Shown piece after piece: positions 11,561-23,051 of a DNA stretch of 64,000 bases; positions within the stretch are counted from its first letter, which is position 1; every line of letters starts with the position of its first letter. The translations under genes were made by a program, and so were the position numbers. Source of the stretch: Oikopleura dioica (Eukaryota; Chordata; Appendicularia; Copelata; Oikopleuridae); NCBI GenBank assembly GCA_907165135.1, contig OU015568.1:9618501-9682500 (forward strand). The letters are read 5' to 3'. A model generated the notes under the pieces. That model did no database searches, was not told the DNA's origin, and saw only the letters and a program-made list of their open reading frames with translations.

Positions 11561-11815
11561 ATGCGAAAAAGAAGAAAAATTGCATTTGGAAAATTTGTCG
11601 CATCAACACCTTCGCGCTTGAATTGGAAAACACAAAAAAGTCTGCCCGACCGGTTGTCGCGAAAAACAGGTTCCGCGCCAGTGTATTTTGACAGGCCCTT
11701 GATTGAGTGGATCTTTCCTCGCCTCAGAGATAAGAAGATAAACTCCCAATTGCGGATTATCATTAACGACGTAATCAAGCTGAAAATGATTGAAAAAGAA
11801 CAATATCGATTCTAG
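11561..11815 (+). CDS. Small basic protein, unknown
   Basis: An 84-residue ATG-initiated frame beginning MRKRRKIAFGKF and ending EKEQYRF. It is preceded at about 11543-11550 by CTTTTCAG, a good 3' splice site 10 nt before the ATG that could be a spliced-leader acceptor, as trans-splicing is common in appendicularians (inference). Lys/Arg-rich at the start; no domain recognised. It could equally be the last exon of a longer gene. Confidence 0.35.
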   Translation: MRKRRKIAFGKFVASTPSRLNWKTQKSLPDRLSRKTGSAPVYFDRPLIEWIFPRLRDKKINSQLRIIINDVIKLKMIEKEQYRF

Positions 11816-12085
11816 TATCGCCGTGTCCTGCTGAGCGAGAGCGAAAAGATATGCCGGAATAAGCAGGGCAATTAGCTAGTCATCCATTCTCTTCAATCTG
11901 ATAATAGTTTCTTACAAATTTTCGCAGGGAATATAAAAACTTTTGACTACTCTCACTTGTAGGAAGCTAATTAGACCCGGTTATAAACATGAATTTATAG
12001 GAAGTTGAAGATTAACACGGTCGATTTTAATTGTTGTTGTTTATGTTGAAATCATCAAAAATCCACCAGAGATAAAAAAAAGAGA

Positions 12086-14963
12086 ATGCTTCTTTCGATT
12101 ATTCTTTTTACACAGGCACAATTTTTTTCTGATGGTATTTTTCGGTCTGAAGAAGGATCTGTACCTGTAGACACAACCGAGAATATCGATACAACACCGG
12201 CGACAACAACAACAACAACAACAAAAACGACGAATTTTTTGGAAGAAGAATTGAAAATTAAAGTTTCAATCACCCTCAATATGAAGTTTTCTCTGAAAGA
12301 GAGAACCATTGATAACGGATTGTTTACGTCCAGCATGAACATCGCCTACGATCCGGAGGTAAATGGTATGTTTATTGTCTTCGAAAGCTTTGCTGCTCCG
12401 AATTCTCCACTCGTGCAGGATCTCTCCAATTTAATGAATGATGAGATAGACTTTGTTGATCTTTCAATTGGCAGATTCTCTGCTGCTCGAAAACGCTCAC
12501 TTTCACTCGTCGACGAAAAAAGACAGGCAAGAAGTCCAACAGAAGAAGCAACCAAAATGTCTTTTGTACCGCAATTGTCACTGCAACAATGGTTCTTGAG
12601 GAAACCTGGATGAAAACTTTGAATTCATCTGTTGAAAAGGATTAGAAGAAGAAGTAAAGAAAATTTTCCAAGAAATTAATTTTGATATTGGCGACTCGAA
12701 ATTTAATTATGTTCATGTTACAGGATTCGCACCCTTCTCCAGCGATTCTAAAGAAAATGCTGTCCAGGCATCAGTCGATATCAATTTCAACGCTTCAGCA
12801 AAAGTGAGGGAAAGTGAAGCCGACGCCAAGGTGAATGACGAGGCTACCTTTGAAGGTACAGTTAATGGTCTCGAGGAAGCTGTTATTGATTCATTGAATG
12901 CTGGTGATCTGATAATCCTTGCTGAAAGTGTAACAGAAGTTGAGACTGATATTATCCTCAATAATGACACCGTTAGACCTTACGAAGTGTCTGTGACCTT
13001 TACAGCTGATTTTGAGCAGGAAAGGACGTACAAGATTCCTCTTGAGAAAACATGTGAGAATCCGGTTAAACTCGATCTCGCTGATGATTCTTACGAGATA
13101 CCGGTGGGCTGCGATGTAGCCGAGCAAGTTGATAACTTAGCAGAAACAGCCAAAAACACGATCAACGAAGCTATCGCTGAGAGCACAATTGCTGAGGGGA
13201 AAGCTTTGCTGGGAAAAGTCACAAAATTGGCGACTACATCAACGCTCATCAAAGAAGGAAAAGATGGGCCAACAATCGTCTTCAACCCTTCTAATTTTCA
13301 GAAAAGCAGAAATCGAAAGCTAAGTGAAAAGCAAGGAAAAAGGATAAATTCACTTTTCGATCATTACCAATGAATCATTGGCAATGATCCATTGGATATT
13401 AAAATCCTACTAAAAGTTAAAGTTAGAGCAATTTTTGTAAAAGACTACAATGACACTATTCTAGTTGACGCTTGTGAAGATGCTGCAAAAAACCTCGAAT
13501 CAAATAATTCTAGGAAAAAGTCAAATCCTACACAGTCAATTAGATAGAAAGATATACGAGTTGAGTTTTTATGAGCTTCACCTTCGTCGATGATTTTATT
13601 TATTGCAATCTTTTGAATCGACAGCTATTCTTGACTGAAACTCAAGAGCTGCTGACAGTCACTTTCAGTTTACGCTCGAAAATTCATGTCGAAGAACAAA
13701 TGTTTTCGGATAATCTGGAAACGGTGCTTCGAGAACGAAAATTGGAACTTCTAAATATTATTCCGTATTCTCCCGCGACAAAGGTATATTTCGCGGCTCA
13801 ACTGGTCGCTGTTGTGACGGTAATTATGGGTGGTACTTCCCTTATCATTGGGAATGTGTGGAAGGAAGGATGGTCTACTCTTTTTCATTCTTTGTTGATG
13901 GGCCTTTTGCAGGTTTTTGACATTTATCCTGATTTTTACGCCTGGTACGAGTACAATACGGATGATAAAGTTGCAGTGGCAGTTAATCCAGTCGTTTCAG
14001 CTTTCTTGATAATTTTCAGTGTGTTGAAGGTTGTCAGTTTTGTTGTTGTTATTTCGTTGGTCTTTGCAAAAGAAAAGCTAGAAAGAACAAACAATAAATA
14101 TGTGAAGAAAGCGTTTAACTTGATCGTGGAGACAAGCCTTTTGATAGTTATTTTTGGTAATGTTCAAAAATTTCTCCTTTACTTTTTCGTACGATTCCAA
14201 ATAATTTTCTTCATAATGAAATGTTATCAAGTCACATGATTCATGTGACATAATTTAGTATGAAGTTTAACTCGTAAATATTGGAATTCCTAAAGATGGG
14301 ACGAAATATGATTCCCGGCAGTCAAATAACCGTTGCTTTCTGGTTCTCCTTGATGGCAAATATCATCGTTTTCACTGCAACCATAGTCGAATTCTTCGCG
14401 GAATCATTTCTCCCGAAACTTGGACTGGAAAAATGGCTCGAGTTCCACAAGAAACAGAAAAGACTAACGCGGACGAACAAGTTTTGGTCAACGAAAATGG
14501 GCTTGGTGTTTCTAGGCATGGAAGTTGTTAATTTGATCTGCTCCCTTCTCGAAGTTATTCAGGCTGAAATAGTGGACAATTGTTTGGAAATCAGTGAAGG
14601 AATCAACAAGAACTATGAAACTTCTTTTTGCAAAAGCTTTGCCAGGGATACGGATTGGTATCGCAGGCGAATTCAAGAAAATGGTTTCTGTGTTGAAAAT
14701 GAGCTGACTAAAAACGGCTCTGACTTTCAAACAGTCGTTTATCCATTCGCACCTGGTTGCTCAAACAAGATTGAGTATCTTTTCATGGGACAGTTTTCTT
14801 TTCATTTCGAAACAGTAAAATTACAAATTTATGAAAACGACCTAAAGCATTCAGTGGACTTTCTTTGCTTCTTGGATTTATTCTTCTTTTTGGTCCTCGG
14901 CTCAGAATGATTAAATATCAAGATTTAGTGAAAAAGAAAAAAGTGAAAGTTAAGGGATTGTAG
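12086..14963 (+). CDS. Multi-pass membrane protein with large extracellular N-terminus (family member A)
   Basis: Signal peptide MLLSIILFTQAQF, a short Thr-rich stretch (TTPATTTTTTTKTT), then about 400 residues of alternating strands and helices that look like repeated SEA-like modules, with a furin-like ARKRS site. About six hydrophobic segments follow: VYFAAQLVAVVTVIMGG; STLFHSLLMGLLQVF; VVSAFLIIFSVLKVVSFVVV; FWFSLMANIIVFTATIV; KMGLVFLGMEVVNLICSLLE; and SLLLGFILLFG. The last loop carries C...C...C and PFAPGC, and a basic tail ends KKKKVKVKGL at 14963. Supported blocks: 12086-12560, 12647-13360, about 13395-13520, 13665-14163, 14297-14788, 14848-14963. The 14789-14847 intron is GA-AG and phase-consistent. 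The join near 12560-12640 changes frame, and a TGA near 13373 must be spliced out; both are unresolved. Shares layout and the loop motif with the gene at 57008-61094. Confidence 0.6.
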
Positions 14964-15262
14964 TTTAAAATTTTAAAATCATTATTTACCTGACATCGAA
15001 AACAACAAAAACTGACGCTAGCTTTATAAATAATGTATATTTTATTAAATTTTAATAAAAGTGCTTTTATGCTATTAAAAAATTGCCTGTAATTGCATAA
15101 ATGAGACGTGCATGATTTTCAAGCTTCGTGATGTCTGATTTACTCTCATTCAAACATCCAATATTTGCATTCTCTTTGAATTTGGCATTTGAATAGTAAC
15201 CAAACAGGGCATGAATAGCGCGCCACTTGACTCTATCTTCATTTCACAGAGAGAAAGAGAAA

Positions 15263-16545
15263 ATGTGGAATATCGTCGAGAACTATCTCGAGAGTTACGG
15301 CGATGCCCTTGGCCGCGCGTCCAAGATCGGCAAGTACTGGATCTCCATGTTCACCATTCTCCGATTCATGTTCCTCCTTTCCATCGCCGAGCCGGCCTGG
15401 GGAGGACACGGACTTGAATGCAACACTGACACGCCCGGCTGTGCCCGTCTTTGTGAAAACAAATTCTGGCCGCTGAATCCAACTTCTCTCTGGGAAATGC
15501 AGCTTCTGGCGATGATAATTCCAATCGGCTATTTCGTCATGTACTCAAACTGGAGAGTGGACAAGGTCAAATTGGCGATTCAGAAGAAGGATGATGATTA
15601 CAAAAACCACCCAAAGTAAATTTAAACAGATCTTTACCAAAGAGTTATCGCAATTTCAGGCGACAAGCGTACTTGACCAAGCTCGAAAAGCGAAAAGAAC
15701 ATCTCAAGGACGTCGAAGGCGATCTAATCCAGGACAAGGTGCAATTCTACAAGCTCAGGCACAGACCTCAAGCTCGGGCGAAACGAGAAGAGGAGGAAAA
15801 ACTACTTCTTGAGCGAGAGGATAAATACTTTAGTAAGCGAAAGATCTTAATTTCTCCTGTAATAGTTTTTAGTGCAACTTTTTCAAACGATGGAAGAAGA
15901 AGAAATGGCAGAGAAAGATGTCAACACCGACACTGACTTCGGATTCGGAGATGCTCATGCTATCAACCAGTACTACCCGATGTTGTATTTCTGGTACTTT
16001 TGCGTGGTCATGGTTCGAACGGCGATCGAGATCTCTTTTTGCTTCTTTTACTACATGCTTTACTACCCTAACTTTTTCATGGTGATGCCGATGGTCTATC
16101 TCTGCCACGCTGATGACGGAGGGTAAGAATGTTTTTTTGACGAATCAGATCAAATTGTTTTTTAGAGTCTTGAGCCCTTGTAATGGTATCGTCGAATGCT
16201 ATGTTGAACGGCCTTATTCGAAGACCTTGACGATTTGGTTCATGTTTGGCTTTTCCTTCTTCACAATCATTGTAAAAAAGTTCTTCAAAAATACTCTGTT
16301 ACGCGCTGATTTAGATGGGGTTCCTGGAATTGTGGACCCTTGGATTGGGCAACTGCTTTGTGTCGTTCAAGAACCGCAAGATCGACATCACCAAAGACTA
16401 CAAAGTCTCAACGATGGAGCAACAGTTCGCTCAGCAACAATACGTCCAGGGCGGTGGATTCGTCCAGTTCCAAGGAACTCGAGTCGATCACCAACGAGAC
16501 GAGATTGGAGACGATCCGGAAGGACCTGTTCTTATTGGTATTTAA
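15263..16545 (+). CDS. Connexin (gap-junction protein)
   Basis: Five exons, 15263-15615, 15660-15832, 15873-16122, 16166-16271 and 16315-16545, with 40-44 nt introns, give 370 residues. N-terminal helix MWNIVENYLESYGDALGRAS, TM1, then extracellular loop 1 with the connexin spacing C-x6-C-x3-C (ECNTDTPGCARLC). TM2 is followed by a long charged cytoplasmic loop and TM3. Loop 2 ends C-x5-C (PCNGIVECYVERPYSKT), and TM4 and a Gln-rich tail follow. Connexins oligomerise into hexameric hemichannels that dock between cells, and the loop cysteines hold the docking fold. In loop 2 the first Cys to second Cys spacing is 10 residues, longer than the usual 4, and the extra residues fall at an exon boundary (16122/16166). 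AATAAA follows at 16576. Confidence 0.95.
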
Positions 16546-16614
16546 TTCTGCCACTGCTAGTACCGCGATTTCACAATAAATTTTGATGACAATTTGAAGA
16601 TGATTTGCTTTATT

Positions 16615-17032
16615 TTATTGATAAAATACAAAAAATGCGAGAAGAACAACGACTATTACGACGGAAAGAATCGTTCTCATTTTGTCGGCTCTGAAAACAT
16701 TGTGTTAGAAGATGCTAATACAGTTGAGTTCTTACCGAGTTTCACAAAAGTGCTTGCAATGTTTTTTGAGCGGTTTTCCTTCGAAGTCAATGAAGAGTCT
16801 TGTGTCACGTGGTTGTGGCTCGTCTATCCAGTCGACTCGATCCGTTTCGGCTTCTCGTTTTTTGGGTTCATAGGAATCGGTCTTTGATGCGGAGATTTTT
16901 TGCGGAGGAACGGCATTTAGATTGTACTGAAAGTATGAATAACGATTGAAAACGAAGACTTACTGGTTGCTTCGAAATTGATACGGTCGGGACTCTGTCA
17001 TCCTGACCGGAATCTACGCCAAGGAAGCTCAT
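16615..17032 (-). CDS. Small C-terminally anchored membrane protein, unknown
   Basis: Exons (minus) 16964-17032, 16736-16926 and 16615-16690 join in phases 0 and 2 to 111 residues. The body is hydrophilic and charged (KTDSYEPKKREAETDRVDWI, and CKHFC before the last intron). The final exon encodes one hydrophobic segment, ILSVVIVVVLLAFFVFYQ, ending at the stop: a tail-anchor layout. No family recognised. It lies convergent with the connexin (70 bp apart) and 149 bp downstream of the CUB protein on the same strand, so shared transcription with the latter is possible. Confidence 0.65.
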
Positions 17033-17180
17033 TCAGCGGCTCTGTTAACTAACTCACAAGTGCGAATAAATTTTTTTTCAAGGCGTGTTCTAGAATTTTG
17101 GAAAAAGGCGCAGTTTGAATGTTTGAAGCATATTTATTATTCACAGGGTATTTTTCAGATGTTTTTTTTTTTTTAAATTT

Positions 17181-18513
17181 TTAGAGCGCTGGTTTTTCAG
17201 TCGACCTCAATCGTTTGTCCAACGAATGTCGGTTCTCCACTGAAATGTCATCCGCAAGTCGTTTTCGCCTCAAGTATAGCATGTAGCTCACTACCAGCAA
17301 AATAACGACGAGGCAGAGCGCCGCGCCGATTAGGGCCCACTGGTCTTGTTTGTCCATCGCTGAGAATTTGTAAGAAAGAGTAGATTTTCGACGCTCTTCT
17401 TCTTTCATCTTCAGGTTGTTGAGGATCTTTTGTTTGCGTTCCAGCTGGATTTCGTAGTCGTAATAATAGCTGTCCGGAAATCGACCTTGCTCAACTCCAA
17501 CTACTTCGACTGAGTTTTCCTCCTTGATTTCAAGTTTAATAAATGATCAAAATTCAGAGAGTCTGGTAATGTCTTTGATGTTTAAAACTTACGACAAAAG
17601 CAGGAGCTCTATTCTGATTCTCCACATTTGGCATCGGCTTTTGAATTGGTCTGTTTGAATGTCGAACCGGAGTTTTTGCCATCTCGCCGGAGTTGGGTCT
17701 GGCGCGGATATTTGATGAAGGCATCTTCGTCGCCGTGAAGCCGCACATGATTTTGACTCCCTTTCCATGCTCCTGTAATGGCTGCATCAGGCGAATGTGC
17801 AAATCTCTCGATGTAGAAATGAACGGCGGGGGAGTATTCTTTCCGCAGAAGATTTCTTCGTCAAATGCGGTTTCTGCTTTTCCGTCGAAAACGATCACTC
17901 TTTTTTCGAAGTTCGAAAATTGAATCGATCAGAAACTGATCAAGACAAAAGAAGTGCATTTATTTTTCAGAACTTTTCCTTGACGATTGATCTCCTGGCA
18001 TATTCAGCATGTTTTTGCTTCCACAGCTATCAAGGTGAAAAACAGGCCATCTAATCTTGACTCTCATCCCTTCCGGCGCCTGTAGACGCCAAGTACAGTC
18101 AAATTGGGCATTGTTGATGTTTGGAAAAGAAGGAGAAACGAAAAACATTTCCCGTTCTTTCTCCGCCCGAATCGTTTCGTTTTGACATCCTTAAATAAAA
18201 AGGGTTGAGAGTGGTTCAGACAGGTCAAATAGGGGGTGAGCCCAGCATATTTAGATTCCAAACATCCTAAAGGAATTCGCACACGAATTTTAAGCTTTTT
18301 GATTTCTGAGTTCACAAAAATTACAGAAGAAATTCAGAAGTATAATTTTTTTGGCTTTTATCAGGAGTAAAATTTTAATTTTTTAAACTTGCTCTTCGAT
18401 GAAATTCGGTTTTTTATTGTGTAAAAATAAGACTTACTGGCAATTTCCCATCTGTAATCGTAAGCTTGAATTTGTGCAAAGAAGAGAAATATCAAAATTT
18501 TTGCTCGTTTCAT
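17181..18513 (-). CDS. CUB-domain type I membrane protein
   Basis: Exons (minus) 18438-18513, 17985-18189, 17593-17899 and 17181-17522 join in phases 1, 2 and 0 to 309 residues. Signal peptide MKRAKILIFLFFAQIQA. One CUB domain follows: SPSFPNINNAQFDCTWRLQA, LDSC, VIVFDGKAETAFDEEIFCGK and STSRDLHIRL, with the paired cysteines expected of the CUB beta-sandwich. Then a proline- and basic-rich juxtamembrane region, a Tyr-rich patch (DSYYYDYE), and a TM helix (ALIGAALCLVVILLVVSYMLYL) with a short basic cytoplasmic tail. CUB domains mediate extracellular protein-protein binding; ligand unknown. The domain assignment is firm, a gene name cannot be given. Confidence 0.85.
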
Positions 18514-19031
18514 TTTTTATTTCTCTTTTATCTTCGTTTTTATACAATTTGGCTCTAGTCGCACGAAACTGGAGCGTTGGTGCATCTGCTCCACCAGCAA
18601 GGACCTACGTGCTTGGCCACGCCATTGGCTACCGTGCAGACCTTCCATTGCAGATTCTAGTGCTGCGAGAGCGCCTTAGGCGAAATAATCCGTACTACCG
18701 AGTTATTATTAGCGCCACGCTGATCTTACAACTAGGAATTCCCAATTTAATTCTAAAAATATTGCCGAATTTTCTACGTACAATGACTAACTTATCAATA
18801 TCGCAAAATGACAATTGTTTCGGGGATTTTCTTGTTTGAATATTTACAGTAGTCACCACAGGCAACGTGTCAGCCGCTAGAACGAACATGATTTTCAGTG
18901 ACAATCAGCGGCAGATCCCTCTTATTATTTTGCATAATTCAAAATCTCCCTCGTATTTAAACCGAGTACAATCAAACAAACTAAAAAGAAAAATAAAAAA
19001 AAAGAATCAGAAAAAAAGAAACTCAAAAGCT

Positions 19032-19274
19032 ATGATTTTTTTCCTCTTCTTTCTTCTTCACGGTAAGAATCACTTTCTATCAAAATTTACAAATCCCTTT
19101 TCAGAAATTTTTGCCGTACACTTGAGTCTATTTGACCCTTCGCTGTGGAACAACCGTCCTTCAAAAATGGTCAGATCTGTTAATAATAAGTGGAAGCGAG
19201 CCACTCATTTTCACGAAACTGAGAAAGAAAATCCATTGAGTCTTTTGTACCTGAACTATCTTCATAATGAGTAA
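19032..19274 (+). CDS. Tiny secreted peptide precursor
   Basis: Exons 19032-19062 and 19105-19274, 42-nt intron, give 66 residues. A hydrophobic signal peptide (MIFFLFFLLHEIFAV) leads into a mature part of about 50 residues with no cysteine, one Lys-Trp-Lys-Arg site that could be a prohormone-convertase cut, and a tail SLLYLNYLHNE. AATAAA overlaps the stop region (19273-19279), typical of compact 3' ends here. The layout fits a neuropeptide or hormone precursor but no known peptide is recognised. Confidence 0.6.
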   Translation: MIFFLFFLLHGKNHFLSKFTNPFSEIFAVHLSLFDPSLWNNRPSKMVRSVNNKWKRATHFHETEKENPLSLLYLNYLHNE

Positions 19275-19522
19275 ATAAAACAACTTTCTTTTTTCTCATT
19301 TTTATTTTGGGAATGGACAAAAATGACAAGTGAGTAGGAGGAAGAAATTGTTAAAATACACAGCAGTATTTTTGGCACAACCAATTATTTTGTCAATAAT
19401 TGATTAAATTTATCAAAACAGCCATTTCGAATTATTCAAAATGGCTTTGCCAAAAAAAGGGAAGGATGCGATAGAGCAAATGGGCAATTTTAACAGAAAA
19501 TTAATGGCTTTAAAATCCTTCT

Positions 19523-21501
19523 TCAAGGACTGCTGGTCAAGTAAACGCCAAAGATGGAGAACATTCGGTCTATTTGAGCTTGATTGAATCCCCAGGTTCG
19601 CGAGGCACAGGCGAGACCTTTTTGAGCGTAGTTGTTTGTCAGCCACGAGCTGCACTTGATGTTGTAGTTGAGGCACCAGCTCAGTGACCAGCGGTTCATG
19701 AAAGTGCAGAAACTGGCGTCAAATGGAGTAGTTGGGTTTCGTGTAGAGTTGCAGGGCTAAAAATCAGTTTTATTTTCGTTGGCGATTTTCTGAAATCGTA
19801 TCTATTTAATCCCACAAAAGGAAGATTTCATCCCCAAAAAGCTTCCTTTATCCGGTCATTAGACACTTTAAAAAAATTTTCCCCAGTCGGATTAAAAATT
19901 TTTATGATCGCGTCTTACAACTTCCGAGCGCGCGATTGATGAAAAAGGGATGATTTTATTGCGCTGTCATTTTTCTGAAAATTACCTCGACGACGGAAAG
20001 GGTTCCCTGGCAGATTGATGCGTCGTTGGCAACGCAGGATCGGGTTCGCGTCTTTTTGGAGTCGTAGCAAGAGGACCAGGCGGACCAGTCGCCCCAGATT
20101 CGAAGGCTTGTTCCGCAGCTCTAGAATACCGATAACGACAAATTTTACTTCTTCAAACTTACTCTTTGAGTGGTCAAGTATCCTTGGCAAAGATCAGGAT
20201 TGGATGAAACACAATCTCGTCGTCTAGTAGACACATTTCCGACACAATCGCTCCAGTTGCTCCAGTCTCCCCAAATCTTGCCATTGAAATTGCATCCGGG
20301 AATCGGTCGGTTTTTGTAGGGAGATCCTTCGCAGCAATTTTTATCGTACGAATTTGTCTGGCATGATCTAAATACAAAAAATGAGCTAATGTTACACCTT
20401 TCTCATTCTTTCGCTCTCAGGGTTAGTGTCAACCCCAACCTCTCACGGTATCCTTGACATAAAACCTTGTATACCCTTAAGATAACCTAGAGGGCAGTTT
20501 TGTGGTAAAGTTTACCTGAGTGCAGTTTGTTGACAGCTCTGTTCGGCAGATTCCCACTCGGACCATCCTGTCCAGTAGCAGAAAGTTGTTGGCTGCGTTG
20601 GAGCTGGTGTGGGTGTCGTGTAGCAGGATGTGGAGCAAGGAACGTACTAGAAAGTGGAAATTCAGCAAATTGTTCTTTGATGAACTTGAAATTGGATTGT
20701 CGGTAATTGGGTGGAATTAAAGTAGTCTGAATTAACTTCTTCCTCTCTAGTTCCATCGTATTGACGTCACAAGGAGGGCCCTCGGGCGCTTGGAGTAGCT
20801 AGGAAACGTGCTTACTCCTGATACTCTATGTCTTTCTTTCCCGCTGTGTTTGGTTCTTTTGATTACTTGTTTGATAAAAAATAAAGAACTAAACTAGCGC
20901 TACGTTAATAGACCAAATTCAATTTAGAAAAAGAAATCCACTTACAGCAGTTGTCGCGCCGTAACACTCGCAATCCGTGTTCTTGCATGTTCGTTCGTAA
21001 TAAATTCGTTGTTTCACAGGGCCATTGCAACAGTCAGATGTCTGTTTCCAAGCAGCCCAGAGGGATTTCTCGCCACAGGTGCCTTCGGAGTTTACTGGGG
21101 GTTTGACGACAACGAGGTCTCTGATTGCAGGCTGAAATTGACGATTAAAAAGGGTGATAACAAGGAACTCGGGTTTTGCTTCTAGTAAGGTTAGGGTTAG
21201 GGTTATTTTACAGTTGGTAGTTTCAAGAGCTAGTGATGCATATTGTCTTTTTAGAAACAGATGTCTCTTGCTTGTCTTAGACTCTGAGCAGTCCGGAAAA
21301 AATGATAAGCAAGAAAAGCACTTATACGGCTCTTATCTTTACAAACAACAATTACAAGTTGTAACCGAACAGTTAATTAAAGCTCGCTATACAAATTTTT
21401 CTTCATCTCTTTTCAAGAATCAGGTTCTATCTCTGACAGTAGCTACTTACATAAGCTCCTTCAGCAACGGAAACTAGCAGCGCAGCACTTGTAAATTTCA
21501 T
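19523..21501 (-). CDS. Secreted thrombospondin type-1-like repeat protein
   Basis: Exons (minus) 21451-21501, 20946-21131, 20516-20646, 20163-20367, 19986-20120 and 19523-19756 close in phase to 313 residues. Exon 1 is a signal peptide (MKFTSAALLVSVAEGAY). The middle exons carry degenerate TSP1 modules with the W-x-x-W / C / R-x-R-x-C signature: GWSEWESAEQSC; IWGDWSNWSDC...RRRDC; IWGDWSAWSSC...RTRSC. The first module (SLWAAWKQTSDCC) is more divergent and the last exon is a Cys-rich tail (NRWSLSWCLNYNIKCSSW). TSP1 repeats bind glycosaminoglycans and matrix. No TM segment, so secreted; an extracellular-matrix or house component is possible but unproven. Intron 1 contains a TTAGGG-type tract. 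Confidence 0.85.
21185..21205. repeat. Interstitial telomere-like tract in an intron
   Basis: About three copies of GGTTAG/GGTTAGG in the first intron of the TSP1 gene. Confidence 0.8.
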
Positions 21502-23050
21502 CGTTTTAACTATTTTTTTCTTTCCTTTTTTTACTTGCGGCAACTTCCTGTCTTTAGAAAAAGTTTCTTCTTTTTGTCACGAAGCAAGAAAGTGTTGTTT
21601 AATCAAAAAGTGGAAGAGTAAGCGGAGAAAGTTATGGGATGAGGGTTACACGTTGCTTTTTAAATAGGCTGGGCGGCGCTAAACAGACTTTGAACGCGCG
21701 GTGAATAAGCGCGCGCGCCACCAACTGGACAATCACTTTCATTTCTCTCTTCATATTTTACGTAGACACAAGGCCAGGCCCACTGGGTTAATCAACTAAT
21801 GATTGGTACCAATTATGGGCTCGGGTTGAATCATAGAAGGCCGAGAATCACATAAGGTCCTTACGATAAGGGACTGAACCGTCCCTTATTATAAGAAAAG
21901 AATTATCTTTACCTAGATTGCAGAATTTTTTCTCAGATTTAATTTTGCTACTCCCTTATTTCTGCTAAACAAAATAAGCCAATACTGATACGCCAGTTGA
22001 AAGCTCATGCAGAAAGAAACGAGTCTAAGAAATCAAAGTGTTTCTCCGAGTTCTCGGCCGGAAGTGGACTCTTGAGCGGCCAGAGCCATTAAATGCTCGA
22101 TTTCAAGCAAGAAGGTTGAAGTGCTTATTATGGAGACATGCAGTCTCATTTTGATAAGTCTGTATATAAACACCTGGCATGGTCTTTGCAGCATGGATTC
22201 ACGATTTCTACATAAACTCGCACGATCTTTACCAAAAAGATGCTCTCTAAGCGATAAACCCGTTATCAGCGGAATTCTTCTGACTTTACGGTAGGGATAA
22301 AGACACACCCATACACACATTCATTTTTACGAGTGGAATCCATCATCCAATTTATTTCTTTTTGAGGTTGATATCATAAGTGTTTACAAGTCGATAAGCA
22401 GTTTGAATTAAACCCGGACAAGAGTGGATTATCTGACTTATAAAATTTAGAAGACTTAAAATCTATCTAGATATCGGCTCTTATTTCAACTTTCGAGTCC
22501 TTTTTCTAAAGAAGGCTCTTAGCAAAATATGCAAGTGATGATAAAATATAGTATTGAACTCAAGAAAGAATCTTGTAAATAACATTAAAATGTAATTACT
22601 TGTGAGTTTGGCTTGAGCTCAAATTTTTTTCTGAGTCTGACACGATCTACGGTCTAAATTTATGATTCCCGATTTATGATAGTCAAAGTTGGCGTCTTGA
22701 GTATCCGCTCTTCGAAGTTCAATCAAGTCAGGTTCAGGATTCTGAAGATAAAGTAACCACAGGACATGATGATAACACAGACCCAAATCTACTAACTAAC
22801 TCCCTGTCCGGATTTTTATACTGCAGATAGGCGAACATAGGAAAGGGTTTAAAATGGAAAGTCAACTAGAAACTGGCTAGAAGACTTCCCAGATCACCAG
22901 CGACCAATCTTAGATTGGCAATCTATCTATTTGTTCATAAACAAGCGATAATTATGAAAAACATAATCTCTCCCAAGAACTGGCCGGCAGCTGGTATATA
23001 TCCAACTAGAAGGCATAAAACTCAATTAGTCGAAGAACAAAGTCTTTAAC
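21502..23050. other. Gene-poor stretch
   Basis: A TATTTAAAAA motif (minus strand, near 21656-21666) could serve the TSP1 gene. Otherwise no supported exons; a 95-residue minus frame at 22033-22320 has no domain or splice partners. Confidence 0.4.
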
Positions 23051-23051
23051 A

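Noticed and set aside
13360-13400. In-frame TGA in family member A considered as a selenocysteine codon
   Set aside because: No SECIS-like structure seen and no redox motif around it; an intron with GA-AG ends is the simpler reading.
22033-22320. 95-residue minus-strand frame
   Set aside because: No domain, no splice partner, and a non-ATG start; indistinguishable from chance.
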